This document shows positions 1 to 7,581 of a stretch of DNA of 17,443 nt, in pieces (the first letter of the stretch is position 1; the number at the start of each line of letters is the position of its first letter). This DNA is from Glaciecola sp. UBA2563 (GTDB lineage: Bacteria; Pseudomonadota; Gammaproteobacteria; Enterobacterales; Alteromonadaceae), in contig DDLV01000129.1 in NCBI GenBank assembly GCA_002340325.1, positions 1 through 17,443 on the forward strand, in the 5' to 3' direction. The notes beneath the pieces are model-generated. The model was given only the letters and a program-made list of their open reading frames with translations, did not search any database and was not told the DNA's origin. The position numbers and the translations under genes were made by a program.

Positions 1-145
1 ACCCAATCCCTGGGCGCTCTGCGAATTTAGTTCGCGCTGTGCAGCAGATGAATTCGAAGCTTCCAAAATGTTCTACTTCTATAATCAACTGTGATTCATA
101 CAGTTAACAACGCAACAACACTTAACGGGAACATAGCCTTCTTGT

Positions 146-490
146 TTATTGCACACGTTGTTTAAATTCAACGAGTGTTTTTAACAACAGCTCTATCTTT
201 TTTACTATCAGGGGTAAGTGCTGATCAGCATCTTCGTAATTGTCGTTTAATGACGAAATGTCATTCGTCAACTCCTGAACATACGGCAAAAAGCGTTTAC
301 TGTTAGCGGAAAATATCAAACCTTCAGGGAAAATCGATGCAAATTTACCGCTGCCTTCCGTTTGTAATTTATCCAACGTGTTATCTGCATCTACAGCTTT
401 TCGATAAATAATCTGCATATTTTCATTAAGTGAAGTTAATACTTTATTCATAACTTTTTTAGAAAGGTCGATATTACTAAGTGCCGGCAA
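146..490 (-). CDS. Hypothetical protein, 114 aa
   Basis: I do not recognise this protein. It is about 114 residues, mostly predicted helical, with no signal peptide, membrane segment, cysteine or obvious catalytic motif, so it is probably a small cytosolic helical protein. The longest reading starts at a TTG (488-490) preceded by an AGG-containing ribosome-binding-like sequence. An in-frame ATG at 449-451 (residue 14) has no clear Shine-Dalgarno and would give 101 residues. It is divergent from the small YjfB-like ORF at 523-693, with only 32 bases between starts if the TTG is used. A role linked to motility is conceivable only from that neighbour. The reading frame is likely real because it is open over a region with no competing ORF. 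Confidence 0.6.
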   Translation of the reverse strand: MPALSNIDLSKKVMNKVLTSLNENMQIIYRKAVDADNTLDKLQTEGSGKFASIFPEGLIFSANSKRFLPYVQELTNDISSLNDNYEDADQHLPLIVKKIELLLKTLVEFKQRVQ

Positions 491-522
491 TTTTGCCTGT
501 TTTTTGAAGTGAGGACAACTGT

Positions 523-693
523 ATGCAGGTTCAAGGCGACAATAACCTTGCGTATCAAATGCAGGTAATCTCAGCGCAATTATCGAAAAGTCAGCAGGAG
601 CAGCAAGGACAGGCAGCGCTTCAATTACTTGAAGCCAGCGCTTTACCCGCGCCTGTAGGTAATAGCGGTACGATTATCAACACATACGCATAA
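523..693 (+). CDS. Small protein, YjfB putative motility family-like, 56 aa
   Basis: ATG at 523-525 is preceded by GAGG at 511-514, a well-placed Shine-Dalgarno, and the frame closes with TAA at 691-693, just before a hairpin terminator. The product is 56 residues, glutamine- and alanine-rich. It has a helical segment around residues 14-40 (ISAQLSKSQQEQQGQAALQL), a Pro-containing turn (ALPAPVG) and a short tail ending INTYA. The pattern of a helix ending in QGQAALQLLE, then a proline-rich turn, then a Gly-Asn-containing tail resembles the small YjfB 'putative motility protein' family, whose biochemical role is unknown. The family assignment is from memory of its pattern and is moderate. That this is a translated gene is supported by the ribosome-binding site and terminator. 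Confidence 0.6.
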   Translation: MQVQGDNNLAYQMQVISAQLSKSQQEQQGQAALQLLEASALPAPVGNSGTIINTYA

Positions 694-698
694 TTTCT

Positions 699-729
699 AA
701 AGCGGGTTGCGATTAAGCACCCGCTTTTT
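699..729 (+). terminator. Hairpin terminator after the small ORF
   Basis: AGCGGGT (701-707) pairs with ACCCGCT (719-725), with further GC pairing inside, followed by a run of T (725-729). It lies a few bases after the stop of the YjfB-like ORF. The same stem read on the minus strand lies just beyond the epmB stop and could also end epmB transcripts, although the T run on that side is poorer. Confidence 0.75.
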
Positions 730-762
730 CATTAGAGCGTGTATCGAAGAGAACATCACGCG

Positions 763-1782
763 CTAATCCGCGTAAATATCAATCCAAGTCTTACTTTCTC
801 TTCCAGGTTCTTCTAGCACTAGCTTAGGCACCATATACCCCGATTGATTAGCAACGACATTACGCATAATACGTTTTGATGTCTGTTCGCTGACACAAAA
901 GTGTGAAGCTCCTTTTACCTTATCGAACATGTGCAAATAGTATGGCTGTATGCCGCTTTCAAAAAGTGTTTCATTTAGTTTCATTTGAATAGCGGCGCTG
1001 TCATTAATGTCTTTCAGCAGTACAGCTTGATTGAACAGACGAACACCACGTCTCGCTAACGCTTTGCACTTTATTTGCAAAGATTCGCTGATTTCATTTG
1101 GGTGATTAATGTGCAACACAATCGAAATAGTCATTCGGGATGTGTGCAATGTATTTAATAGACCAGTTGTGATGCGCGACGGCAGCACAACTGGAAGTCT
1201 TGTGTGGAACCTTATCCGCTTGATATTTGACATTTCCTCAATTGCACTGACCACAAAATTGAGTGTTTGATCATTAGCCATAAGCGGGTCCCCGCCAGAC
1301 AAGATGATTTCATCGATGTTGGGATCGCTTTCTATTTTATTCAGTGCTTTTAGAAGCAGAGCGCGATTAAGGTGATGTTGTTGGTATGGGAAATGCCGCC
1401 GAAAACAGTAACGACAATTGATTGCGCAGCCGCCTTTTAGTATCAATAGGACTCTGTTTTTATACTTGTGTACCACACCATCATTGGCGTGGTTATTTTC
1501 TTTTAACGGGTCGGTTGTGAAGCCATCAACTGATAAAAACTCGTCCTTGACCGGTAATACTTGTTTCAATAGTGGATCAGCTGGTTCATGCATTTGCATG
1601 AGACCAGCAAAAAATCGAGGTACCATCATTGGGAATAACCGCGATGCATTAACGCCTTCACTGAATGGCGCGTGATCAATTTTCAGGTAATTCAGCAAGT
1701 GAATTGGGTTTTTAAAAGCATTTGCAATTTCTTTTTGCCAGTCGCTCTCTACTTCCGATGTTTTTTTTTGTATTATCTGCAT
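763..1782 (-). CDS. epmB: EF-P-(R)-beta-lysine ligase partner: L-lysine 2,3-aminomutase EpmB
   Basis: Radical-SAM, PLP-dependent lysine 2,3-aminomutase of the EpmB (YjeK) type. It converts (S)-alpha-lysine to (R)-beta-lysine, the donor EpmA uses to modify EF-P. At 339 residues it matches E. coli EpmB (about 342). The radical-SAM cluster motif CAINCRYC gives Cys119, Cys123 and Cys126, followed by FRRHFPY as in the KamA/EpmB family. The SAM-binding GGDP follows (SGGDPL). The C-terminal GYMVPKLV segment supplies the likely PLP-binding lysine near residue 320, followed by EEPGRESK. The ATG start fits the E. coli N-terminus, although the ribosome-binding sequence (TAGG) sits very close to it. It is divergent from efp with only 36 bases between starts, the arrangement known from enterobacteria, so the two probably share a promoter region. 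Confidence 0.96.
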   Translation of the reverse strand: MQIIQKKTSEVESDWQKEIANAFKNPIHLLNYLKIDHAPFSEGVNASRLFPMMVPRFFAGLMQMHEPADPLLKQVLPVKDEFLSVDGFTTDPLKENNHANDGVVHKYKNRVLLILKGGCAINCRYCFRRHFPYQQHHLNRALLLKALNKIESDPNIDEIILSGGDPLMANDQTLNFVVSAIEEMSNIKRIRFHTRLPVVLPSRITTGLLNTLHTSRMTISIVLHINHPNEISESLQIKCKALARRGVRLFNQAVLLKDINDSAAIQMKLNETLFESGIQPYYLHMFDKVKGASHFCVSEQTSKRIMRNVVANQSGYMVPKLVLEEPGRESKTWIDIYAD

Positions 1783-1818
1783 CCTATTAGTGTATCTGCT
1801 TTTTTAAATGAGGAATAG
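1783..1818. promoter_or_regulatory. epmB/efp divergent intergenic region; efp ribosome-binding site
   Basis: Only 36 bases separate the two start codons, so promoters for epmB and efp must overlap each other or extend into the opposite gene. GAGGA at 1810-1814 is a good Shine-Dalgarno for the efp ATG at 1819. I do not see convincing -35/-10 boxes that could be assigned to either direction. Confidence 0.5.
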
Positions 1819-2388
1819 ATGGCAAATTTTAGCACCAATGAGTTTAAAGCAGGCTTAAAAGTAATGCTTGATGGCGAACCATGCAGCATTTTAGAGAATG
1901 AATATGTAAAGCCTGGGAAAGGACAAGCGTTCAATCGGGTTAGAATTCGCAAGCTAATATCAAATAAAGTATTGGAAAAGACATTTCGTTCCGGTGACAG
2001 TGTAGAAGGCGCAGATGTCATGGATACTGACCTCGCTTATTTATATAACGACGGTGAGTTTTGGCATTTTATGGACAATGATACGTTTGAGCAAATTGCC
2101 GCAGATGAAAAGGCCGTGGGTGAAAACGCAAAGTGGTTGGTAGAAAATGATGTCTGCACGCTTACGCTATGGAACGGTAGTCCAATATCGGTGACACCGC
2201 CCAACTTTGTTGAACTGGAAATAACCGAGACAGATCCTGGACTAAAGGGTGATACTGCAGGTACCGGCGGAAAGCCCGCTACGTTATCGACTGGCGCAGT
2301 TGTAAGGGTACCGCTTTTTGTTCAACAGGGTGAGGTGGTTAGAGTTGACACGCGAAGCGGTGAATACGTGTCGCGCGCACAAAAATAA
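1819..2388 (+). CDS. efp: Translation elongation factor P
   Basis: Elongation factor P binds between the ribosomal P and E sites and stimulates peptide bond formation at polyproline stretches. The 189 residues match the usual length. The modification loop VKPGKGQAF places Lys34 at the tip, exactly the residue beta-lysylated by EpmA in the EpmAB group of bacteria. The C-terminal OB-domain signature (LKGDTA...GKPATLSTGAVVRVPLFV) is intact, as is the final GEYVSR. The ATG has a GAGGA ribosome-binding site. epmA follows with no gap, and epmB is divergent upstream, so substrate and both modifying enzymes are encoded together. Confidence 0.98.
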   Translation: MANFSTNEFKAGLKVMLDGEPCSILENEYVKPGKGQAFNRVRIRKLISNKVLEKTFRSGDSVEGADVMDTDLAYLYNDGEFWHFMDNDTFEQIAADEKAVGENAKWLVENDVCTLTLWNGSPISVTPPNFVELEITETDPGLKGDTAGTGGKPATLSTGAVVRVPLFVQQGEVVRVDTRSGEYVSRAQK

Positions 2389-3375
2389 GTGTCGAACTGG
2401 CGACCATCAGCCGAAATTAAAACGCTGCGCGAAAGAGCAGCGTTTTTTGCATCTATAAGAGAATTTTTTAGCGCTCGAGATGTGTTGGAAGTAGACACGC
2501 CGTGCTTATCATACGATTCTATTACCGATGTAAACATCGATCCACTGACAACGAGTTGGCAAAAAACTAAGAGTAAGAACAAATATCCTCTTTACTTGCA
2601 GACATCTCCTGAGTTCTACATGAAAAGATTGTTAGCCGCTGGCAGTGAAGATATTTTTTATCTTGGCAAGTGTTTTCGCAATGAACCTGCCAGTCGTCAG
2701 CATCAGCCCGAATTTACCATGTTGGAATGGTATCGATGTGATTTTGACATGCAAGACTTGGTCGACGAAGTGAAACAACTCATTGAGCATCTGCTGTCTA
2801 TGACGGTGGAACAAATCACATATCAACAAGCGTTTATTAAGTATTTGCAGTTTGATCCGCTGTCGCTAAGTGATACCGACATTTCGACACTTTCGGATAA
2901 ATATGATCTCAACGTTTATTTATCAAACCTTTCTGTTCATTCATCTTTGCCATCCATGCTTAACGCGCGTAAAGACGCACTTCTTGACGTGTTATTTAGC
3001 CGCTTTATCGAAGGGCCATTAAGTGAGAACAAAGCCGTGATCATAACACATTATCCAGCATCACAAGCAAGTCTTGCACAGTTGTCGGAAGACCAAAAAA
3101 CGGCTGAAAGATTTGAGCTTTATATCAATAATGTAGAAATAGCGAATGGTTTTACAGAATTAACGGACCCAGCGGTACAGCGTACTCGATTTGTACAAGA
3201 CAATAAAATCCGGTCGCTACTAGGCAAGCCTAAAAGGGAGATTGATGAAAACTTTATAAGTGCTCTTGAAGCTGGGTTGCCTGCGTGTTCGGGCGTCGCA
3301 ATTGGCGTCGATCGTCTTTTTATGTTGAACCAAGGATTGTCGTCAATTCGTCAAACAATGCCCTTTGGCTTTTAA
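2389..3375 (+). CDS. epmA: EF-P--(R)-beta-lysine ligase EpmA (class II LysRS-like)
   Basis: Paralogue of class II lysyl-tRNA synthetase that lacks the anticodon-binding domain and attaches (R)-beta-lysine to Lys34 of EF-P. At 328 residues it matches E. coli EpmA (about 325). Class II motif 2 is at about residues 96-115 (FRNEPASRQHQPEFTMLEWY), and motif 3 near 302-309 (GVAIGVDR). SPEFYMKRLL (73-82), HYPASQASLAQ and ELANGF-like EIANGFTEL segments are typical. Translation begins at a GTG directly after the efp TAA with no intervening base and no strong Shine-Dalgarno of its own, which suggests translational coupling to efp. The stop lies nine bases from the stop of the convergent histidine kinase. 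Confidence 0.96.
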   Translation: MSNWRPSAEIKTLRERAAFFASIREFFSARDVLEVDTPCLSYDSITDVNIDPLTTSWQKTKSKNKYPLYLQTSPEFYMKRLLAAGSEDIFYLGKCFRNEPASRQHQPEFTMLEWYRCDFDMQDLVDEVKQLIEHLLSMTVEQITYQQAFIKYLQFDPLSLSDTDISTLSDKYDLNVYLSNLSVHSSLPSMLNARKDALLDVLFSRFIEGPLSENKAVIITHYPASQASLAQLSEDQKTAERFELYINNVEIANGFTELTDPAVQRTRFVQDNKIRSLLGKPKREIDENFISALEAGLPACSGVAIGVDRLFMLNQGLSSIRQTMPFGF

Positions 3376-3384
3376 CCTCAGTTT

Positions 3385-5223
3385 TCAACGCGTGTGGGTT
3401 GTCTCTTGACTAGATTTGCTATGTTGTGAGACGTTGACATAGGTTGCAATGGTGTCGAGAAGAAGTGATTTATTAACGGGCTTTGCCACAACACTATCAA
3501 TGCCGACACTGTCGTATTTCTTGATGTCGTGACCCGACACATTTGCTGTTACTGCAATGATTGGGATATGAGGATACTTTTTCTTAATTAACTTACATGC
3601 AGTAATGCCGTCCATTTCAGGCATTTGTATATCCATCAGTATCAATGACGTGTTGTTATCTACCTTAAAAACAGCTTCTTCACCGTTTTGGGCTATTTCG
3701 ATAGTTGCATTCAATGACTGGAGCATGTCCTTTACAATTTCTTGATTAATGTACTCATCTTCCGCCATTAGGATTTTTAAAGTATTTGCCTCTCGATACT
3801 CTGTTTCGGCTCTAATACTTTTGCATACGTCATCACTCGCATACGCAAAGGGCAATGTAACATCGACTTTTGTACCCCCGTCCTTGTTGCTTTCAAAAGT
3901 AATACTACCTTGCATAAGTTCAACAAGTGCTTTAGTAATTGATAGTCCAGTGCCTAGCCCTTCAAAGGATTTTGTGCTTGAAATATCGCCTTGAGAAAAC
4001 GCGGAGTAAGCGTTCTCTAGCGTAATATCAGACATGCCTATGCCAGTGTCGGATACTGTTATCTTTATATTGGTGTTGTCGCCTTGCGAGATATTGAATG
4101 AAATGCCGCCTTTGTGGGTGAATTTAATGGCATTGTCCAATAAGTTATTGATTAACTGACTGAGACGAATGGCATCGCCGATTCGAATACTTTGAGTCAC
4201 GTTGCATTCGCGTTCAAACGAAAGCTTTTTGTTCTTACACTGCTCTAGTGCCATTGAAACGCAATCCACATATACGCTGTCTAGATCAAAGCGTTCATGT
4301 TGAAGGGATAGTTCGCTCGACTCAATTTCTACAATATCAAGGATCGACTTAAGCTTCGTATTCAGTTTATTGCTGCTTTTTTCCAGGAGTTGCATAATTT
4401 TTGTGCCGCGTATGGATAGTGTTTCGCTCGCTAACAACTGCAAATTACCCAGTATTCCATTAAGAGGCGTTTTTATTTCGTGAGAAATGTTGGCGAGGAA
4501 TCTGTTCTTGGCATAGTTCGCTTGAAGCAGGGCTTTTTCAGCTTCTTTTGATATAGTAAGCTCGCGTTCTAATACAGCTTTATACTCTCTATTAAGCTCC
4601 TCCGCTTTTCGCGAATAGCGGATAAAAAATCCAAGAAGTAAAAAGAAAACTACCGCTGCCACTGCATAAAGCCAAGTGTAGAGGCTGACTTCTTTTGATA
4701 GTAACGTCTGTCTATTTTCCAGATTTGAAACAGCAAGCTGTAAGGAGTCAGAAACGCCAACTGAGTACAGCTGTTTGTAATAAACGTACGTGGCGTCAGT
4801 TAGCGCTTCTACTGCACGATTTGCCTCGCCTTTGGAGACAAGTGAAAATGCATTGGTTTCAATAGAAATGAGTTGCTGATTAGCGAAATCAGTTTGTTTG
4901 AGGTTTTCAGCAATTTCCTCGTTGATAGAGATTGCGGCTGCCATTTTTTCGTCGAGTATGGGCACATGCTCGTCATAACGTAATTGCCAACGTTGGTCAC
5001 TGGTAAACGCATACATCCGCGCTGACATTGTGAGCACTTCGTCGAGGTATATAATATCGCCACTCAAGTTGAGTAACTCTTTTAACTGCGTGGTTGTTTG
5101 ATTTTCCGAGTGAATCTTGCTTATGATAAGCGGGGTGACTGCCGCCAGACAAATAGCGGTTAATGCGAAAATATTTAGTATTACTGTTCGCAGTCGTTTG
5201 ATTTTGTCGACATTACTTTTCAC
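3385..5223 (-). CDS. Hybrid sensor histidine kinase with C-terminal receiver domain
   Basis: Membrane-bound hybrid sensor kinase of 612 residues. A transmembrane helix at about 13-35 and another at about 183-203 flank a periplasmic helical sensor region (about 36-180) with no recognised ligand motif. A short coiled linker follows. HisKA has the phospho-accepting His248 in FLANISHEIKTPLNG. The ATPase domain has the N box (QLINNLLDNAIKFT, Asn364), G1 DTGIG (392-396) and G2 GLGTGLSI (422-429). The receiver domain (about 482-597) has Glu488/Asp489, phospho-accepting Asp531 (LMDIQMPEMDG), Thr559 and Lys581. There is no HPt domain, so a separate phosphotransfer protein is expected. Translation starts at a GTG (5221-5223) behind AGGG. 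Nothing nearby identifies its response regulator or signal; its neighbour epmA is convergent and probably unrelated. Confidence 0.93.
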   Translation of the reverse strand: MKSNVDKIKRLRTVILNIFALTAICLAAVTPLIISKIHSENQTTTQLKELLNLSGDIIYLDEVLTMSARMYAFTSDQRWQLRYDEHVPILDEKMAAAISINEEIAENLKQTDFANQQLISIETNAFSLVSKGEANRAVEALTDATYVYYKQLYSVGVSDSLQLAVSNLENRQTLLSKEVSLYTWLYAVAAVVFFLLLGFFIRYSRKAEELNREYKAVLERELTISKEAEKALLQANYAKNRFLANISHEIKTPLNGILGNLQLLASETLSIRGTKIMQLLEKSSNKLNTKLKSILDIVEIESSELSLQHERFDLDSVYVDCVSMALEQCKNKKLSFERECNVTQSIRIGDAIRLSQLINNLLDNAIKFTHKGGISFNISQGDNTNIKITVSDTGIGMSDITLENAYSAFSQGDISSTKSFEGLGTGLSITKALVELMQGSITFESNKDGGTKVDVTLPFAYASDDVCKSIRAETEYREANTLKILMAEDEYINQEIVKDMLQSLNATIEIAQNGEEAVFKVDNNTSLILMDIQMPEMDGITACKLIKKKYPHIPIIAVTANVSGHDIKKYDSVGIDSVVAKPVNKSLLLDTIATYVNVSQHSKSSQETTHTR

Positions 5224-5302
5224 ATCCCTGCAGCTCTTTTAGTCACATTACTGTTGAGATTACAGTACTTTTTGACTTTTTGTGCGTATGCAGAGTAATA
5301 AT

Positions 5303-5324
5303 TAGGTATAATAATATATACCTA
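5303..5324. promoter_or_regulatory. AT-rich dyad, possible operator/promoter of the histidine kinase
   Basis: TAGGTATA (5303-5310) and TATACCTA (5317-5324) are perfect 8-base inverted arms around ATAATA. The dyad lies about 80 bases upstream of the kinase GTG, and minus-strand TATATT/TATTAT boxes inside it could serve as a -10. A regulator-binding site overlapping a promoter is a reasonable inference. No regulator is identified. Confidence 0.35.
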
Positions 5325-5454
5325 TTAGTTTTCGGAGTTGTATTCACTAGGATAGTAATACACCGCATAGCCCCACAATTATTGTCTCAAGTTCCACTTT
5401 TTTGCTTCGATTCTCTCGTTAGAGTAAAGTCATGTATTCATTACCATTAGGGTG

Positions 5455-5620
5455 TAATGCAGTTTGCTAGTGCGAAAAAGCTAGCTGCGGATATGTTTAC
5501 ATGTAAAAGACGCTCGGTGACATCCCTGTTCGCTCGGGCTCGCGCGTCCATGCGCTCGCACGCTTTTACATGCAAACATTCCTCCGCTTAGACGCTTATT
5601 CGCTCTAGCAAACTGCATTA
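5455..5620. repeat. Large imperfect inverted repeat (arms about 55 nt)
   Basis: The ends are perfect 16-base inverted arms, TAATGCAGTTTGCTAG (5455-5470) and its complement (5605-5620). Pairing continues inward: GCGAAAAAGC against a one-mismatch partner, GCGGA, TGTTT and CATGTAAAAG, with small bulges, to about 5509 and 5563. The central 53 bases (5510-5562) are GC-rich, repeat the word GCTCG, and carry ACATCC and GTCCATG. The element sits between the kinase and the ATP-grasp gene and ends 20 bases before the latter's start, so it would lie in that gene's leader if transcription starts upstream. It resembles the palindromic intergenic repeats or MITE-like elements common in marine gammaproteobacteria. 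TA at each outer end could be part of the repeat or a target duplication. No protein is encoded. Confidence 0.8.
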
Positions 5621-5640
5621 TCCCACGAGGATAAACAATC

Positions 5641-6504
5641 GTGCGCAAATGTGCTTTTCTTACTACCGACAATCTCGATGATTTTTTTGTTTACGATGAT
5701 ATGGTTAAGCCTTATCTTGCCGAACTAGGATGGCAGGTTGATGATGTTTCCTGGCATGATAAAAAGGTAGATTATTCCCAATATGAAGTGGTCATTGTAA
5801 GAAGTACTTGGGACTATCAATCGCATGTTGACGCGTTCATTCAATGCTTAAACAACATTGAAGCATCAAGCGCAACCTTGGAAAACCCTTTTGCATTACT
5901 TACCTGGAATATCAGCAAAGACTATTTAAAAGACTTGGCGCAACGCAGTGTTCCTGTGCTCCCAACGATGTGGTTTGATTCTCTTGATAAAGCGTTATTG
6001 ACGTCTTCTTTTGATGAATTCGATACCGATGAATTCGTTATTAAACCATTAGTCAGTGCCAATGCGGATTTTACTTATCGGGTTGATCGAAGCTCGCTTG
6101 GTGATATGCAAGATGAGTTAATGACAGTTTTTGCAGAAAGACCAGGACTGATTCAAGCATTTGAAAATAGCATTGTTGAAAAGGGTGAGTACTCACTTTT
6201 TTACTTTAATGGCAACTACAGCCATGCGATTTTAAAACAACCAAAGAAGAATGATTTTAGAGTGCAGGAAGAACATGGGGGGCAATTGACATCAATAAAA
6301 CCAAACAACAAGATGCTTGGAATCGCTCAGCAAACATTAAACAATTTGCCAACACCGGCTCTCTATGCTCGTATCGATCTCATTCACACTGCGCGCGGTT
6401 ATGAGCTGATTGAGGTTGAATTGATTGAACCATCTTTATACTTCAATATGGAAGAGGGCTCAGCGCTGCGATTTGCACATGCGATAAATGAAAAGCATTG
6501 CTAA
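5641..6504 (+). CDS. ATP-grasp domain ligase of unknown substrate
   Basis: A 287-residue ATP-grasp enzyme related to the glutathione synthetase/RimK superfamily. These enzymes ligate a carboxylate to an amine or thiol through an acylphosphate. Visible elements: an N-terminal pre-ATP-grasp fold with VIVRSTWDY (51-59), the nucleotide-binding lysine in FVIKPLVSA (Lys135), FRVQEEHGG (206-214), LYARIDLI (241-248, Arg244 and Asp246), and the metal-binding acidic stretch YELIEVELIEPSLYF (254-268). The FRVQEEHGG and ELIEPSLYF motifs recall a family that includes DcsG, the cyclo-ligase of D-cycloserine biosynthesis, but homology at this level does not fix the substrate. Translation starts at a GTG behind CGAGG. 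It is first in a likely operon with a nitrilase (81-base gap) and a sirtuin. Confidence 0.85.
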   Translation: MRKCAFLTTDNLDDFFVYDDMVKPYLAELGWQVDDVSWHDKKVDYSQYEVVIVRSTWDYQSHVDAFIQCLNNIEASSATLENPFALLTWNISKDYLKDLAQRSVPVLPTMWFDSLDKALLTSSFDEFDTDEFVIKPLVSANADFTYRVDRSSLGDMQDELMTVFAERPGLIQAFENSIVEKGEYSLFYFNGNYSHAILKQPKKNDFRVQEEHGGQLTSIKPNNKMLGIAQQTLNNLPTPALYARIDLIHTARGYELIEVELIEPSLYFNMEEGSALRFAHAINEKHC

Positions 6505-6585
6505 TTTTAGGGCGAGTTGACCTTTGTTCATTTTTTGAGGTTTCTATTTTCATAGCAAAAGGCCATTGTTTAAGGACCAATAATT

Positions 6586-7554
6586 ATGCCTGAATTTACA
6601 GACTGTCCGTATTTAAAGGTTGCTCTTTGTCAGATTGCGCCAGTGTGGTTAGATCGTGATGCCACTATTCAAAAGGTTGTCAGAACTATTGAACAAGCAA
6701 ATGAGCAAGGTGCTGAGTTAGCCGTTTTCGGCGAGTGCGTATTACCTGGATATCCGTTTTGGCTAGATTTTACGGGTGGCGCTGAATTTAATTCAAGCAA
6801 ACATAAACAAATCCATGCGCATTATCTTAGTCAAGCCATCAACATCGAGCTTGGTCATTTAGAACCAATATACGCAATAGCAAAAGAATCTTCAACAGCA
6901 GTAATTGTCGGCGTTGCAGAAAGAGCGTCGGACAGAGGCGGTCACAGCATCTACTGCTCGTTAGTCTACATCGATGCCAATGGTAATATTCGAAGTGTTC
7001 ATCGCAAACTGATGCCGACTTACGAAGAGCGCCTGACGTGGTCGCCTGGCGATGGTCACGGGTTGCGTACATTTCCATTGAAAAACTTTACAATGGGTGC
7101 GCTTAATTGCTGGGAAAACTGGATGCCACTGCCTCGAGCGGCACTCTATGCACAAGGCGAAGATTTACACGTGGCGATATGGCCCGGTGGTCAGCACAAT
7201 ACGCATGACATCACACGTTTTATTGCGAAAGAATCGAGAAGCTATGTTATTTCAGTCAGCGGACTAATGCGAAAAATGGACTTTCCGGCCAATACGCCAC
7301 ATATCGATGAGATTTTAGAAAAGAGCAACGATGTGCTCGCCAATGGCGCCTCCTGTATTTCAGCGCCAGACGGTTCATGGGTGATAGAGCCTCAAATTGG
7401 TGAAGAAGGGGTTTATGTCGCAACTCTGAATCATCAAATAGTGCTTCAAGAGCGACAAAATTTTGATCCAGTTGGGCATTATTCAAGACCTGATGTGACG
7501 CAGCTGGTAGTCAACAGAAATCGTCAGTCCACACTAAAATTCAAAGAAGATTAA
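6586..7554 (+). CDS. Nitrilase/carbon-nitrogen hydrolase
   Basis: Branch 1-type nitrilase of 322 residues that would hydrolyse a nitrile to a carboxylate and ammonia; the natural substrate is unknown. The catalytic triad is visible: Glu50 in FGECVLPGYPFW, Lys141 in HRKLMPTYEERLTW (with the second glutamate Glu147), and Cys175 in GALNCWENWMP. The CWEN context and the following LPRAALYAQGE and AIWPG segments are typical of true nitrilases rather than amidases or ureidopropionases. The ATG has AAGGA in good position. It lies between the ATP-grasp gene and the sirtuin gene (27-base gap downstream) and is probably co-transcribed with both. Cytosolic; no signal peptide. Alternative activities in this family (cyanide dihydratase, cyanoalanine nitrilase) cannot be excluded. 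Confidence 0.92.
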   Translation: MPEFTDCPYLKVALCQIAPVWLDRDATIQKVVRTIEQANEQGAELAVFGECVLPGYPFWLDFTGGAEFNSSKHKQIHAHYLSQAINIELGHLEPIYAIAKESSTAVIVGVAERASDRGGHSIYCSLVYIDANGNIRSVHRKLMPTYEERLTWSPGDGHGLRTFPLKNFTMGALNCWENWMPLPRAALYAQGEDLHVAIWPGGQHNTHDITRFIAKESRSYVISVSGLMRKMDFPANTPHIDEILEKSNDVLANGASCISAPDGSWVIEPQIGEEGVYVATLNHQIVLQERQNFDPVGHYSRPDVTQLVVNRNRQSTLKFKED

Positions 7555-7581
7555 GCGCCTCTTAGGTTAGGGAAACATCAA

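Larger units (their letters stand above)
5224..5640. other. 417-base intergenic region, kinase to ATP-grasp gene
   Basis: No credible gene. It carries the dyad at 5303-5324 and the inverted repeat at 5455-5620. A weak plus-strand promoter candidate is TTGCTT (5402-5407), a 17-base spacer and TAAAGT (5425-5430), which would place the inverted repeat in the leader of the ATP-grasp operon. CGAGG at 5626-5630 is the likely ribosome-binding site for the GTG at 5641. A 63-codon minus-strand reading frame through the repeat is a by-product of the palindrome. Confidence 0.55.

Noticed and set aside
2..94. Open frame running in from the window start
   Set aside because: About 30 codons without recognisable similarity; another frame is equally open over this region, so neither can be supported as the end of a gene.
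5481..5672. 63-codon minus-strand reading frame through the inverted repeat
   Set aside because: It is created by the palindrome and overlaps the start of the ATP-grasp gene; its low-complexity Cys/Arg/Ser composition and lack of a ribosome-binding site argue against a gene.
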